A stretch of 23,900 bases of DNA, from positions 1-23,900 of the forward strand of contig NZ_JABBOU010000088.1 of NCBI RefSeq assembly GCF_018853465.1. The letters run 5' to 3'. Within the stretch, counting starts at the first letter, position 1; each line of letters starts with the position of its first letter. Made by a program: the position numbers and the translations under genes. Of this stretch, positions 14,674-23,097 are shown piece after piece. Origin of the DNA: Acidithiobacillus montserratensis. GTDB lineage: Bacteria; Pseudomonadota; Gammaproteobacteria; Acidithiobacillales; Acidithiobacillaceae. The notes under the pieces are model-generated. The model did not search any database. It worked only from the letters and a program-made list of their open reading frames with translations, and had not been told where the DNA came from.

Positions 14674-16218
14674 CTACTCCTTTGCCGCATGTAGAAGATA
14701 AGTCCAGGTATTGGTCATCACCTGCTTATCGAGGGTTAAATAACAACGTACATTACTGGGGGTGCCCGGCTGGGGTTGAATGACTGCAATCACCCGCCAA
14801 AAATGCGCTTTGGCGTCCCATTCCAGTTTTTGACTGAGCACCTTGCCGCCATTTTCGGCACTGAGATGCGCTACAATAGGCATGCTGCCGGGCAGATTTG
14901 TCAGCGCACCATCTGCAAAATCAATCACCACCGTACGCGCCCCGGGCGTTTTGGGATCATCACCCAGATAGGTACCCACCGGATGGGCCAAGGGGATCAA
15001 GCCGTGATTATCCAGGAAGAAGCGCAGGTTGTAGGCAAAATGCAAGGGGGTCTTTGGGGCGGGTTCCTGGGCAGGCACCCAGAACACATCAATATTATCC
15101 ATGTCGCGGTTATTGGTAGGCAGCTCCACCAAGCGTACCTGTCCCTTCCCCCAATCACCTACCGGCTGCACCCAGACACTGGGACGCCGCTGATACTGGG
15201 TTTCAATACCCTGATAGGCGGAAAACTGACGATCCTGCTGAATCAACCCGAAACCCACGGGGTGATCCATGCTGTAGGTCGTGGTTTGAATCTGCAGCGG
15301 ATTATCAATGGGTCGGGTCAACCATTCGCCATTACCATCCGCCATGACCAGATCGCTGGAATCATGCTGGGCAGGATGCCAGTCTCCGGCCGTAATGCCG
15401 CGACCATGCCCATGCCAGTACATGCTGGTGAGGGGCGCGAGCTCCAGAACCTGCACCGGTTTGCGCAGATAAATGGTCGCCTGCACCTGCACAGTGGTAC
15501 TGTCGCCGGGCTGAATAGTGAAACGATAAGCCCCGGTCGCAACCGGACTGTCCATGAGCGCGTAGACGACCATGTCCTGAGCGCCGGGTTGGGGTTTTTC
15601 CAGCCAGATTTCCTTGAAATACGGGAAAATTTCACCGGAAGGCTGGGCGGTATCAATCCCCAGACCACGAGCGGAAGTGCCATAGATGGCGTGTTTCCCG
15701 ACCGCACGGAAATACGTTGCTCCCAGAAAGGAAATAAATTCGTTGTAACTGGGCGGCGTATTGAGGGGGGCCAGCAAACGAAAACCGGCATAGCCCAGGT
15801 TACCGGGCAGATCTGCAGGTACTTTGAGATCGCCGAAGCTGAAGTCGCTGAGCTTGAAGGGAATGGGACGGACCTGACCATTAACCACTTCCCGGATGAT
15901 CTCCGGCTGATGAAACCATGAACCCGGCAGGTAGAACTGCGCCTGGAAAGGGGTATTGTCATTTTGCCAGAGGGGTGAAGTATCCTGAATCTGACTATAT
16001 TGTTCCGGGCTGAGATTTTTGAGGAAGGCAGGAATCGGCAGAGGCTTGGGATTATATGACCGTTCCACCAGCCTGGAGGCCTTGGACTCCACCGTCTGCA
16101 TGTTAAAATCGCCAGCCAGAGACACAGCACTAAATGCCCAGCCAGTCAGGCCGAGCAACAAAGCTGAAGCAAGCTTCACAGGGGATCTATAATGAGGATA
16201 TTTACGCATACCAGCCAT
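14674..16218 (-). CDS. opgG: Glucan biosynthesis periplasmic protein OpgG
   Basis: OpgG (MdoG) is a periplasmic protein needed with OpgH to make and branch osmoregulated periplasmic glucans. The mature part begins GDFNMQTVESKASRLVERSY and contains the typical FLGATYFRAVGKHAIYGTSARGLGID, EFWSF-like and FWVPAQE segments. I chose ATG 16218, which gives 514 residues (E. coli 511) and a Sec signal peptide (RKYPHYRSPVKLASALLLGL, ending near SLA|GDF). ATG 16209 is an equally acceptable start. The frame extends 45 codons further upstream through AT-rich sequence, which is unlikely to be coding. It is the first gene of the opgG-opgH-Sel1 unit. Confidence 0.93.
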   Translation of the reverse strand: MAGMRKYPHYRSPVKLASALLLGLTGWAFSAVSLAGDFNMQTVESKASRLVERSYNPKPLPIPAFLKNLSPEQYSQIQDTSPLWQNDNTPFQAQFYLPGSWFHQPEIIREVVNGQVRPIPFKLSDFSFGDLKVPADLPGNLGYAGFRLLAPLNTPPSYNEFISFLGATYFRAVGKHAIYGTSARGLGIDTAQPSGEIFPYFKEIWLEKPQPGAQDMVVYALMDSPVATGAYRFTIQPGDSTTVQVQATIYLRKPVQVLELAPLTSMYWHGHGRGITAGDWHPAQHDSSDLVMADGNGEWLTRPIDNPLQIQTTTYSMDHPVGFGLIQQDRQFSAYQGIETQYQRRPSVWVQPVGDWGKGQVRLVELPTNNRDMDNIDVFWVPAQEPAPKTPLHFAYNLRFFLDNHGLIPLAHPVGTYLGDDPKTPGARTVVIDFADGALTNLPGSMPIVAHLSAENGGKVLSQKLEWDAKAHFWRVIAVIQPQPGTPSNVRCYLTLDKQVMTNTWTYLLHAAKE

Positions 16219-16566
16219 AAAGCAATGCTCATGCCAATATTTTAACTGGCTGTTAAAAATGAATTTTTTAAATTTAACTGCGTCAATCTGTCGCTTCAGC
16301 CCGACGCGCTGCACCAGAATTGACCGCAAACAATGCCACGAAACGTCATGCAAGCAATGCCATGTTTTGAGCAGGAGATTACAACAGTCTGAAAATATTA
16401 ATTTATCGTCAAATCCTGTTAAACTGATGCGGCAAACGGGGCCTGGTGAGCAAGGTCATAACAAATATGATGGCGTCGCTGAATAACAACAGCATTATTT
16501 ATGGGCTCCACGAAGCTCATAACCAGCTTTTGAAAAAAGCTTCAAACACATGAAAAGGATGAGTTT
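16219..16566. other. Divergent intergenic region between opgG and the flavoprotein gene
   Basis: These 348 bases hold the upstream regions of opgG (-) and the flavoprotein (+). The part near opgG is very AT-rich. A TTGACG on the - strand near 16283 could be a -35 element, but I could not match a good -10. On the + strand, AGCTTTT and AAAAGCT (16525-16541) form a small inverted repeat about 25 bases before the flavoprotein start. No RNA gene or longer ORF was recognised. Confidence 0.5.
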
Positions 16567-18003
16567 ATGAAAAACTATCAAGTAGATATCACCATTATCG
16601 GCAGTGGTCCCGGCGGCTATCGGGCGGCGGTGCTGGGGGCTTTACGCGGCCGGAAGGTGGCCATTGTCGAAAGCGCCACCTGGGGTGGAACCTGCCTCAA
16701 TCGCGGCTGTGTACCCAAAAAGGACTGGCACGAAACGGCCAAGTGGATTGAACAAAGCCGGCATTATGCGCAACGCGGGGTTGTTGGTCCGGATTTGGCG
16801 GGAGACATGACCCAAGCCTGGGAACATCAGCATCAGGTTGTAAAAACCGTGCGCAGCAGTTATGTCGATTACCTCAAGCGACTGGGCGTACAACTGTTGG
16901 ATGGCCTCGGCAGTTTTCAGGATCCACGGACCATCGTTGTTCGTGGTCAGGATGGTGAAACCCAGCAGATACAGACTCGCTACAGCATTATCGCCACGGG
17001 CTCCACGCCCGCACTGCCCCGTGGCATCCAGACCGTCCCCGGGAAAGTGCTCACCAGCGATATGCTCTACGACGACGCTGCCCCTGCCGGTAAACGCGTC
17101 ATTCTTATCGGTGGTGGCGTCATCGGCACCGAATTTGCCTATATTTTCCGGCAACTGGGCAAGGAAGTGCAGTGGCTGGTGAACTCCCCTTCCCTGTCCC
17201 ATACCCGGTATTCACCCCAGGCCAAGGACACCCTGAAGGCCGCTCTCCATACCCTCGACATTCAGGCCCAGGAACATTTCCGGGTGAGCCGCATTGAAGA
17301 GGACGCCCGGGGAGTGTCCGTATTTGCGGAGGACGGACGACAAGTTCAAGGCGATTGGGTGCTGCTCGCCACGGGGCGGCACGCCTTCACCCAGGGACTG
17401 GGCCTGGAAAACACAGCCGTTCACCTGGATGAACAGGGCTTTGTGGAAACCGATACTTATCTGGAAACCGCAGAGCCTGGCATTTTCGCACTGGGTGATG
17501 TGGTGGGGCCGATCATGAACGCCAATCAGGCCATGAGTGATGCACAGATCATCGTTCATAATCTGCTCAGCGAGGAAAAAACCGCGCGCAATCCCGCCTG
17601 GGTACCGGAACTGGTGTATTCCGCCGTGGAACTGGCGCGCATTGGCCTGGATGAGGATACGGCCGAGGATGAAGGTTTTGAGCCAGCCGTGGGCTTTGCT
17701 GCCTTTGAGACTTCTCCACGCGCCCTGGGGCAGGATGATACCGCCGGTTTTGTGCGGTTGCTGGCGGACATGGACAGCGGTGAATTGTTGGGCGGCGAAA
17801 TTGTCGGCCGGGATGCCGGGGAACTGATTCATCTCCTCGCCAATAGTGGCGATCGTGAGGAGGCCTTGCGCCGCATTGCCGAAACCCGCGTCAACCATCC
17901 CTCGCGCGCCGAGGAACTGGTCAACGCTACCGAAACTCTGGCGGCCCGCTGGGGATTGGAAGCACAGATTTTTGGTGCCGGCGAGTCTGCCGACGCGCTT
18001 TAA
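16567..18003 (+). CDS. Dihydrolipoamide dehydrogenase-like FAD/NAD(P) disulfide oxidoreductase
   Basis: A 478-residue class I flavoprotein disulfide reductase. Visible features: FAD-binding GSGPGG at residues 12-17, the redox disulfide in GGTCLNRGCVPKK (C43, C48), ATGSTP, the NAD(P) motif GGGVIG at 182-187, the second FAD motif IFALGDV near 308, and the C-terminal active-site His-Pro-xxx-Glu (H444, E449), at the same numbers as E. coli Lpd. It should therefore be a working enzyme reducing a disulfide with NAD(P)H or the reverse. No lipoyl E1/E2 genes are nearby, so the partner is unknown; glutathione- or mercury-type reductases are alternatives, but there is no HMA domain. AAGGAT lies 8-9 bases before ATG 16567. 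Confidence 0.88.
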   Translation: MKNYQVDITIIGSGPGGYRAAVLGALRGRKVAIVESATWGGTCLNRGCVPKKDWHETAKWIEQSRHYAQRGVVGPDLAGDMTQAWEHQHQVVKTVRSSYVDYLKRLGVQLLDGLGSFQDPRTIVVRGQDGETQQIQTRYSIIATGSTPALPRGIQTVPGKVLTSDMLYDDAAPAGKRVILIGGGVIGTEFAYIFRQLGKEVQWLVNSPSLSHTRYSPQAKDTLKAALHTLDIQAQEHFRVSRIEEDARGVSVFAEDGRQVQGDWVLLATGRHAFTQGLGLENTAVHLDEQGFVETDTYLETAEPGIFALGDVVGPIMNANQAMSDAQIIVHNLLSEEKTARNPAWVPELVYSAVELARIGLDEDTAEDEGFEPAVGFAAFETSPRALGQDDTAGFVRLLADMDSGELLGGEIVGRDAGELIHLLANSGDREEALRRIAETRVNHPSRAEELVNATETLAARWGLEAQIFGAGESADAL

Positions 18004-18009
18004 GGTACT

Positions 18010-18486
18010 TTACCAGGGCGTGCCGAACACGCCCCATATTCCTACCAGAATGACCACAAAAGACAGGCCGAGATTGATGTTAGCCAACATTCTCACCTGT
18101 CCCAGCGCCTTGGCCCCTGCCTGCCAGTCCTGATCCCGCACCGCCCGCCGCAAACGCTTGAGCGGCGCAAAAAAGGTGTGCAAAACAATCAGCACCATGA
18201 TGGTACCGAGAACAACCATCAGCCATACCGGAACAGACAGAGCGGCGAAACCTCCATAAAAAACAAATACCATGCTGTAGCCGGTCAACAGTAGCAACAG
18301 CGAGGCGATGAGCACCCAGAAAAAGAAACGCCGCAGCAACACATGCATCAGGGCAATGCGCGTGCTGTTCTGGCCGATTTCCTTTTTCAGGGTCGGGGCC
18401 AGAACCATCGTCACGAAAAACAAACCGCCAATCCAGACGATCACCGCAAGAATATGCACAAACTGTTCAATCCATAGATTATTCAT
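18010..18486 (-). CDS. CopD-like small integral membrane protein
   Basis: A 158-residue protein with four hydrophobic helices (about 9-31, 52-75, 81-105 and 132-154). The first contains HILAVIVWIGGLFF, the signature of the CopD/DUF2269-type family, in which paired His residues may bind heme or copper; another His is in LIVLHTFFAP. It ends the three-gene - strand unit, overlapping the esterase stop by 4 bases (ATGA), and converges on the flavoprotein gene 6 bases away. Membrane location is sure; the function is not. Confidence 0.8.
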   Translation of the reverse strand: MNNLWIEQFVHILAVIVWIGGLFFVTMVLAPTLKKEIGQNSTRIALMHVLLRRFFFWVLIASLLLLLTGYSMVFVFYGGFAALSVPVWLMVVLGTIMVLIVLHTFFAPLKRLRRAVRDQDWQAGAKALGQVRMLANINLGLSFVVILVGIWGVFGTPW

Positions 18487-19151
18487 GATGTTACCTTATT
18501 ATCCGGCAGGATATTGTCCACAAATCGCCGTGCATCCGCGAGTTCATCCGCACAAATATGATGATCCATGGGATAGGTATGCGTACTGAGCACATACCCC
18601 TCTGATTCGAGGATTTGTCGGGCAATTTCCATATAATGCAATGGCAGAACGGGATCGGAACGGCCATGCCCCCAAAAAATCGGGACAGACTGTTGCGCTC
18701 TGGGAAGCTGCTGACGTAACGGCAGATAGGCGCTGAGAGCCAGCACGGCGGCCAGGGGATAAGCCTGATGTAAAGCCAGATAGAGAGACATCGCTCCACC
18801 CTGTGAGAATCCACCGAGAATCAGGGGCTGACCATCGGCTTTTTCATGATCCAGCAACAAAGCCAGGCGTTCTCCCATTCTTTGCATGCCCGCAGCATCT
18901 TCTTCCGAATCCTGACCCAGACCGTAAATATCATACCAGGCGCGCATTTTGCGCCCGGCGTTGAGGGTGACGGACTGCTCCGGCGCGTCGGGGATGACCC
19001 AACGAAATTGCTTCTCGGGGTCCATATGTTCTGCAAGAGGCAGCAAATCCTCTTTGGAAGCTCCCAAACCATGCAGCAACACGATGCAGGTTGCCATTTC
19101 CTCACGGGCGGGACGAATCCACAAGCCTTCCGGCCAGATGTGTTCACTCAA
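18483..19151 (-). CDS. Alpha/beta-hydrolase, carboxylesterase/phospholipase family
   Basis: A 222-residue serine hydrolase of the carboxylesterase II / acyl-protein thioesterase-like family. It starts with the oxyanion strand IVLLHGLGASKEDLLPLA, has the PDAPEQSVTLN and MRAWYDI segments typical of this group, the nucleophile in GGFSQGGAMS (about residue 113), an Asp in GHGRSDPVLP and a His in PMDHHICADEL. All three catalytic residues are in place. Substrate cannot be told from sequence. Its start overlaps the end of the sigma-54 regulator by 8 bases and its stop overlaps the next gene by 4 bases, so the three are translated from one message. Confidence 0.9.
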   Translation of the reverse strand: MSEHIWPEGLWIRPAREEMATCIVLLHGLGASKEDLLPLAEHMDPEKQFRWVIPDAPEQSVTLNAGRKMRAWYDIYGLGQDSEEDAAGMQRMGERLALLLDHEKADGQPLILGGFSQGGAMSLYLALHQAYPLAAVLALSAYLPLRQQLPRAQQSVPIFWGHGRSDPVLPLHYMEIARQILESEGYVLSTHTYPMDHHICADELADARRFVDNILPDNKVTS

Positions 19152-20469
19152 GGGGATGTGCCTCCTTCAAAGCATCCAGTTTACGATACAGGGTGCGTTC
19201 ACTGACACCCAGACGCTCGGCCAGACTACGTCGATCTCCCGGAAAAGTACCCCGTGCCCAGCGCAAATATTGCGCTTCCAGCTCTGCCAGAGGCACCAGC
19301 GCATCTACTCCGGGTGGTTTCTGCGCGCCCTCTTGGGGGAGAGATGGCGCCGGCTGCAAAGCCGGGGGTAAATGCCGGGGAAGAATCCACTGCTCCTCGG
19401 CCAGCAATGCGGCTCTTTCGAGAATATTGCGCAACTCCCGGATGTTTCCCGGAAAAGCATACCGTTTCAGTAACTGCAGGGTTTCCGGATGCAACTGCAA
19501 GCCCTTGGCCACCGGAATGCGCTGGAGGATGGCTTCGGCCAACAGGGGGATGTCGTCCAGACGTTCACGCAAAGCCGGCAAAGTGATGGGAAACGTGTTG
19601 ATGCGATAGTAAAGGTCCTGCCGGAAGCGCTCTTCGGCCACCATTTTTTCGAGGTTGCGGTGGGTGGCGGAAATCAGCCGGAACTGAGAACGCAGAGGCT
19701 CTACTCCCCCGACCCGGCGGAACGTCCCGGTTTCTAGGAGGCGCAGCAGCTTCACCTGCAGGCTCAGGGGAATATCACCCACTTCGTCGAGAAACAAAGT
19801 ACCCCCGTTGGCTGCCTCCACCAGACCGGTTTTTCGCGAGTGAGCCCCCGTAAAAGCCCCTTTTTCATGGCCGAATAGTTCACTTTCAAAAAGTGTTTCC
19901 GGCAAACCGGAGCAGTCTACCGTAATGAAAGGACCGTGATGCCGGGTGCTGGCCTCATGGACAGCCACTGCGGCGAGTTCCTTACCGGTTCCGGATTCCC
20001 CGAGCAGCAGCACAGCCGCTTCGCCGGGAGCTACCCGCCTGATCAGGCGTATCATTTCCCGCCAGGCTGGTGATTGTCCGACCATGGCAGGCGCCGTGCG
20101 GACATCATCCGGGACGACATTGAGCAGTTCCAGAAAGTAAACCACTTCGGCCCGCTCATTGCGGATGGGATATAAATCAATCCGGGTGTTCCCGACATTG
20201 TGGGTATGCACCACATGCTGATCTACACCCGTCTGCTGACAGGTATCCAGAGGACAATGATTGCCACTCTGCTGACAGGAAAATCCTGCCTCCGCCATGA
20301 TTTCGGCACAACGCCGTCCTTGCAGGGGTTTGCCATCCCCAAAAGTCCGTCGATAGGCCTGATTGGCGGCCAGGACCGTGTAATCACTGCATAAGAGGAC
20401 TGCCGGGGTACTAAAACAATCCAGTAATGAAGTCATTTCCGGTCGTAATTGCTTGAGCAAATCGGTCAT
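19144..20469 (-). CDS. Sigma-54-dependent activator with Cys-rich PAS sensor
   Basis: A 441-residue bacterial enhancer-binding protein. Residues about 13-118 form a PAS-like sensor carrying Cys54, Cys65, Cys72 and Cys77 around HCPL, a pattern suggesting redox or metal sensing. The AAA+ domain has Walker A GESGTGKE (157-164), the sigma-54 contact loop GAFTGA (204-209) and Walker B GGTLFLDE (222-229). The C-terminus has a Fis-type helix-turn-helix ([16 protein letters not shown]). All parts are intact, so it should activate sigma-54 promoters. No receiver domain is present, so it senses its signal directly. The divergent promoter at 20671 is an obvious target. It heads the operon with the esterase and CopD-like genes. 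Confidence 0.92.
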   Translation of the reverse strand: MTDLLKQLRPEMTSLLDCFSTPAVLLCSDYTVLAANQAYRRTFGDGKPLQGRRCAEIMAEAGFSCQQSGNHCPLDTCQQTGVDQHVVHTHNVGNTRIDLYPIRNERAEVVYFLELLNVVPDDVRTAPAMVGQSPAWREMIRLIRRVAPGEAAVLLLGESGTGKELAAVAVHEASTRHHGPFITVDCSGLPETLFESELFGHEKGAFTGAHSRKTGLVEAANGGTLFLDEVGDIPLSLQVKLLRLLETGTFRRVGGVEPLRSQFRLISATHRNLEKMVAEERFRQDLYYRINTFPITLPALRERLDDIPLLAEAILQRIPVAKGLQLHPETLQLLKRYAFPGNIRELRNILERAALLAEEQWILPRHLPPALQPAPSLPQEGAQKPPGVDALVPLAELEAQYLRWARGTFPGDRRSLAERLGVSERTLYRKLDALKEAHPLE

Positions 20470-20501
20470 GAACCCTCAACAATCCGGTGTGTGCCCTGAC
20501 A

Positions 20502-20510
20502 ATTGTAGCA
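20502..20510 (-). promoter_or_regulatory. Extended -10 promoter of the regulator operon
   Basis: On the - strand, TGCTACAAT is a good extended -10 (TGn plus TACAAT) placed so that transcription would begin about 25 bases upstream of the regulator start at 20469. It overlaps ACAATTGT, a perfect palindrome at 20499-20506, so an autoregulatory site is possible. The -35 hexamer at standard spacing is weak. Confidence 0.45.
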
Positions 20511-20529
20511 GTCTCTGCCAGATCGTCTA

Positions 20530-20543
20530 TGTCAATTTTGACA
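20530..20543. promoter_or_regulatory. Candidate enhancer (activator-binding) inverted repeat
   Basis: TGTCAATTTTGACA has perfect 6-base arms around TT. It lies about 155-165 bases upstream of the expected sigma-54 start site, a usual distance for an enhancer-binding protein. A second, related site (TGACAATTGTAG, 20497-20508) lies about 33 bases away. An AT-rich stretch (about 20617-20660), which could help DNA bending, separates them from the promoter. Binding is inferred. Confidence 0.4.
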
Positions 20544-20670
20544 GTTTGCCGAGCCGTCGCTGTCTGCTGATCTCCACCGGCTTCACCTTCAATGTTCACG
20601 AAAACTAGCAACGTCATGAATAATATATGCTTTTAAATTATAAAAATATTGGCATATACACATCTGAAAA

Positions 20671-20686
20671 TGGCACGGACTTTGCT
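20671..20686 (+). promoter_or_regulatory. Sigma-54 (-24/-12) promoter
   Basis: TGGCACGGACTTTGCT matches the sigma-54 consensus TGGCACR-N4-TTGCW at every fixed position, with GG and GC separated by the required 12 bases (20672-20673 and 20684-20685). Transcription should start near 20697, about 27 bases before ATG 20724. A sigma-54 activator gene lies divergently next to it. This excludes the longer in-frame starts at 20649 and 20670, which would lie upstream of or within the promoter. Confidence 0.88.
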
Positions 20687-20723
20687 GATACTGCGTATTC
20701 GTGAACTGCTCAGGATGGAACCC

Positions 20724-21440
20724 ATGATTTTCAGACAACTCTGCCATGCGCACAAAGGCACACTCAGTTATCTGCTGGGTGATCCTGTCACCAGGGAGGC
20801 CGTTATCATTGATCCGGTGCCAGAACTTCTGGACAGCATGACCCGTTTCATCGATGAACGGGGGTTAATCCTGACCTATATCCTGCAAACCCATTACGAT
20901 GTGGAGCAACTTGTTGCCGGAGAGCAGTTGAAATCGGGCAGCGCTGCCCGCATGGTCGCCCACGAAAGCACTAAGGATGCGGCCCTGGCTCTGGATCTGC
21001 GTCTGCGCCACAAGGACATTCTCTATTTTGGCGAGCAAAGCCTGCAGGTATTGCATACGCCGGGACACAGTCCTTGCGCAGTGACTTACTACTGGGAAGA
21101 CCGCCTGTTCACCGGCAAGACCCTGCTGGTCAACAGCACCCTGCCCTGTCCCAGCAGCGATGCCACACGCATCTTATATCAAAGCATTACTCAGCAATTG
21201 ATGACTCTCCCGGGAGAAACTCTGGTTTATCCCGGTCTGGAAAATAAAGGAAGACGCCTGACCAGCGTTGAAGAAATCCGCCGCAAAGACCACTGGTTCC
21301 GTAATCAACGCGGGCATCGGGAGCTGTTTGAAAAATACTCCCGACTGTTCAGCACCAGTCAAGCTGTAAAAAACCCCGGGGCACCGGATGAAGAGGTGCA
21401 CCGTTATAGTCCGGATCGTAACGCTCCGGTTTCTTTGTAG
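20724..21440 (+). CDS. ETHE1-like metallo-beta-lactamase-fold protein with degenerate metal site
   Basis: A 238-residue protein that resembles persulfide dioxygenases (ETHE1/PDO) along its length: MIFRQL, YLLGDPVTREAVIIDPV, VLHTPGHSPCAVTYYWEDRLFTG, TLPGETLVYPG and ENKGR. Yet key ligands are changed. The THxHxDH motif reads THYDVEQ (only H57 kept), GDALL is GKTLL (Asp to Lys132), and YPGHDYKG is YPGLENKG (His to Leu172); H115 remains. Of the iron ligands of ETHE1 (two His, one Asp), the Asp is lost. It is intact as an ORF, so it may be a pseudoenzyme with a binding or sensing role, or have a different activity. Start ATG 20724 has AGGA 8 bases upstream. It ends 10 bases before cydA. Confidence 0.85.
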   Translation: MIFRQLCHAHKGTLSYLLGDPVTREAVIIDPVPELLDSMTRFIDERGLILTYILQTHYDVEQLVAGEQLKSGSAARMVAHESTKDAALALDLRLRHKDILYFGEQSLQVLHTPGHSPCAVTYYWEDRLFTGKTLLVNSTLPCPSSDATRILYQSITQQLMTLPGETLVYPGLENKGRRLTSVEEIRRKDHWFRNQRGHRELFEKYSRLFSTSQAVKNPGAPDEEVHRYSPDRNAPVSL

Positions 21441-21450
21441 GAGGATGTTC

Positions 21451-23085
21451 ATGGATATGTTAATCAATCCCACGGTGGTCGAGCTTTCGCGCCTGCAATT
21501 TGCGCTTACCGCTCTGTACCACTTTTTGTTTGTTCCCCTGACCCTGGGCCTGACCTTTATCCTGGCCACCATGGAATCAGTGTATGTCATCACCGGAAAG
21601 CCCATTTATAAGGAAATGACCCAGTTCTGGGGCAAGCTGTTCGGAATCAACTTTGCCCTGGGTGTGGCTACCGGCCTCACCATGGAATTTGAGTTTGGCA
21701 CCAACTGGTCCATGTACTCGCATTTCGTGGGCGATATTTTTGGTACACCCCTGGCCATTGAAGGGCTGATGGCCTTTTTCATGGAATCCACTTTTGTGGG
21801 CATCATGTTTTTCGGCTGGGATCGGATCAGTGCCAAAGCTCACCTGGTCGTCACCTATCTGGTGGCACTGGGCTCCAATCTCTCCGCCTTATGGATTCTG
21901 ATTGCCAATGGCTTCATGCAGGATCCCCGGGGCGGCACCTTTGATCCCAACACCATGCGCCTGGAATTCAGCAGCTTTGTGCAACTGATATTCAATGAGG
22001 ATGCCCAGGCCAAGTTTGTCCATACTTCCATCGCGGGTTTTGTGACCGGCTCCATGTTCGTCATGGGGATCAGTGCCTTTTACCTGCTCACCAACAAGCG
22101 CAAGGACATCGCCCTGCGCTCCTTCCGTATTGCGGCTGTTTTCGGCGTGATTTCCACCATTGGTGTAGTCACCCTGGGTGACGCCCTGGGCTTTATTGAT
22201 GCCAAGGCCCAACCCATGAAAGTGGCGGCCATGGAAGCCATCTGGAATACCGATTACAACACGGCATCCGCCTCCTGGAATCTGATTGCCTTTCCAGACA
22301 AGACGGCTGGGGAAAACCTGTTCGAAATAGGTATTCCCTATGTATTGACGCCTTTGCTGACCCATTCCGAAGACACGGTCATTCCCGGCATTCACCAACT
22401 GGTGGATGAAGCCAAACCCAAGGTGGTCAATGGCATCAAGGCCATGGTGGCGCTGAAGGAATACAATCATGACCACAGCAACCTGCAGGCTCTGGCGACC
22501 TTCAAGCAATATCAGGCCGATATGGGTTACGGCTTCCTGGCCATGCAGTACGCTCCCGATCAGGATCTGAAAAAGGTCGATGCCGGCAATATGACCAGCG
22601 TGGTGGACAAGACCGCACAGGAAACCGTTCCCAATGTCTGGGTGGAATTCTGGGCTTTCCGCATCATGGTGGCTTTTGGTTTCATCATGCTCGCTATTTT
22701 CGCCTTTGCGGCTTATTTCAGCCTCAAGAATGATATCGAAAAACATCCCCTGTTGCTGAAAGTGGCCATGTGGAGCATTCCCCTGCCCTGGTTCGCCTGC
22801 GAGTTCGGCTGGATTACCGCCGAAAATGGCCGGCAACCCTGGACGGTGTACAACATGCTACCCACCTTTGTTTCTGCCTCCAGTCATAGCGTCGGCTACA
22901 TGATTTTTTCCTTGATCGGCTTTGTGCTGCTCTATAGCTCCTTCATCGCCGCCGAAATGTATCTGATGTTCAAATATGCCCGGCTCGGCCCGCAAAGTTC
23001 GCATCACGGGCATGACAAGGCTCCGGCCGGTGGTGGTATGGCAGCTCAGCCTGCTTTCGCCAAACCCAGCCTGAACAAGCAATAA
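21451..23085 (+). CDS. cydA: Cytochrome bd ubiquinol oxidase subunit I
   Basis: A 544-residue quinol oxidase subunit that carries the heme groups and quinol site and reduces O2 to water at the inner membrane. Visible are the heme ligand His in TALYHFLFVP (residue 24), KFVHTSIAGFVTG (second heme ligand His), FRIMV (Met ligand) and the quinol-site motif ENGRQPW. The length (E. coli 522) suggests the long Q-loop type. Start ATG 21451 has a perfect AGGAGG (21439-21444) 6 bases upstream, which overlaps the stop of the preceding gene. The frame is open further upstream but overlaps that gene. It is therefore probably on the same sigma-54-driven message, followed by cydB 12 bases on. A short His-rich tail (SSHHGHD) precedes the C-terminus. 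Confidence 0.97.
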   Translation: MDMLINPTVVELSRLQFALTALYHFLFVPLTLGLTFILATMESVYVITGKPIYKEMTQFWGKLFGINFALGVATGLTMEFEFGTNWSMYSHFVGDIFGTPLAIEGLMAFFMESTFVGIMFFGWDRISAKAHLVVTYLVALGSNLSALWILIANGFMQDPRGGTFDPNTMRLEFSSFVQLIFNEDAQAKFVHTSIAGFVTGSMFVMGISAFYLLTNKRKDIALRSFRIAAVFGVISTIGVVTLGDALGFIDAKAQPMKVAAMEAIWNTDYNTASASWNLIAFPDKTAGENLFEIGIPYVLTPLLTHSEDTVIPGIHQLVDEAKPKVVNGIKAMVALKEYNHDHSNLQALATFKQYQADMGYGFLAMQYAPDQDLKKVDAGNMTSVVDKTAQETVPNVWVEFWAFRIMVAFGFIMLAIFAFAAYFSLKNDIEKHPLLLKVAMWSIPLPWFACEFGWITAENGRQPWTVYNMLPTFVSASSHSVGYMIFSLIGFVLLYSSFIAAEMYLMFKYARLGPQSSHHGHDKAPAGGGMAAQPAFAKPSLNKQ

Positions 23086-23097
23086 GGAGTCAACATT

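Noticed and set aside
14776..15921. A 381-codon open frame on the + strand
   Set aside because: Fully antisense to opgG, which matches its family in length and motifs; GC-rich codon bias creates such shadows.
16501..16533. Ten-codon ORF upstream of the flavoprotein gene as a leader peptide
   Set aside because: Too short, without a ribosome site or attenuator-like structures; could be chance.
20649..20723. Longer start for the ETHE1-like gene
   Set aside because: It would include the sigma-54 promoter within the coding sequence and start upstream of the predicted transcription start; homology begins at MIFRQL (20724).
21889..22836. A 315-codon open frame on the - strand
   Set aside because: Antisense to cydA; His- and Gly-rich composition typical of a reverse-strand shadow.
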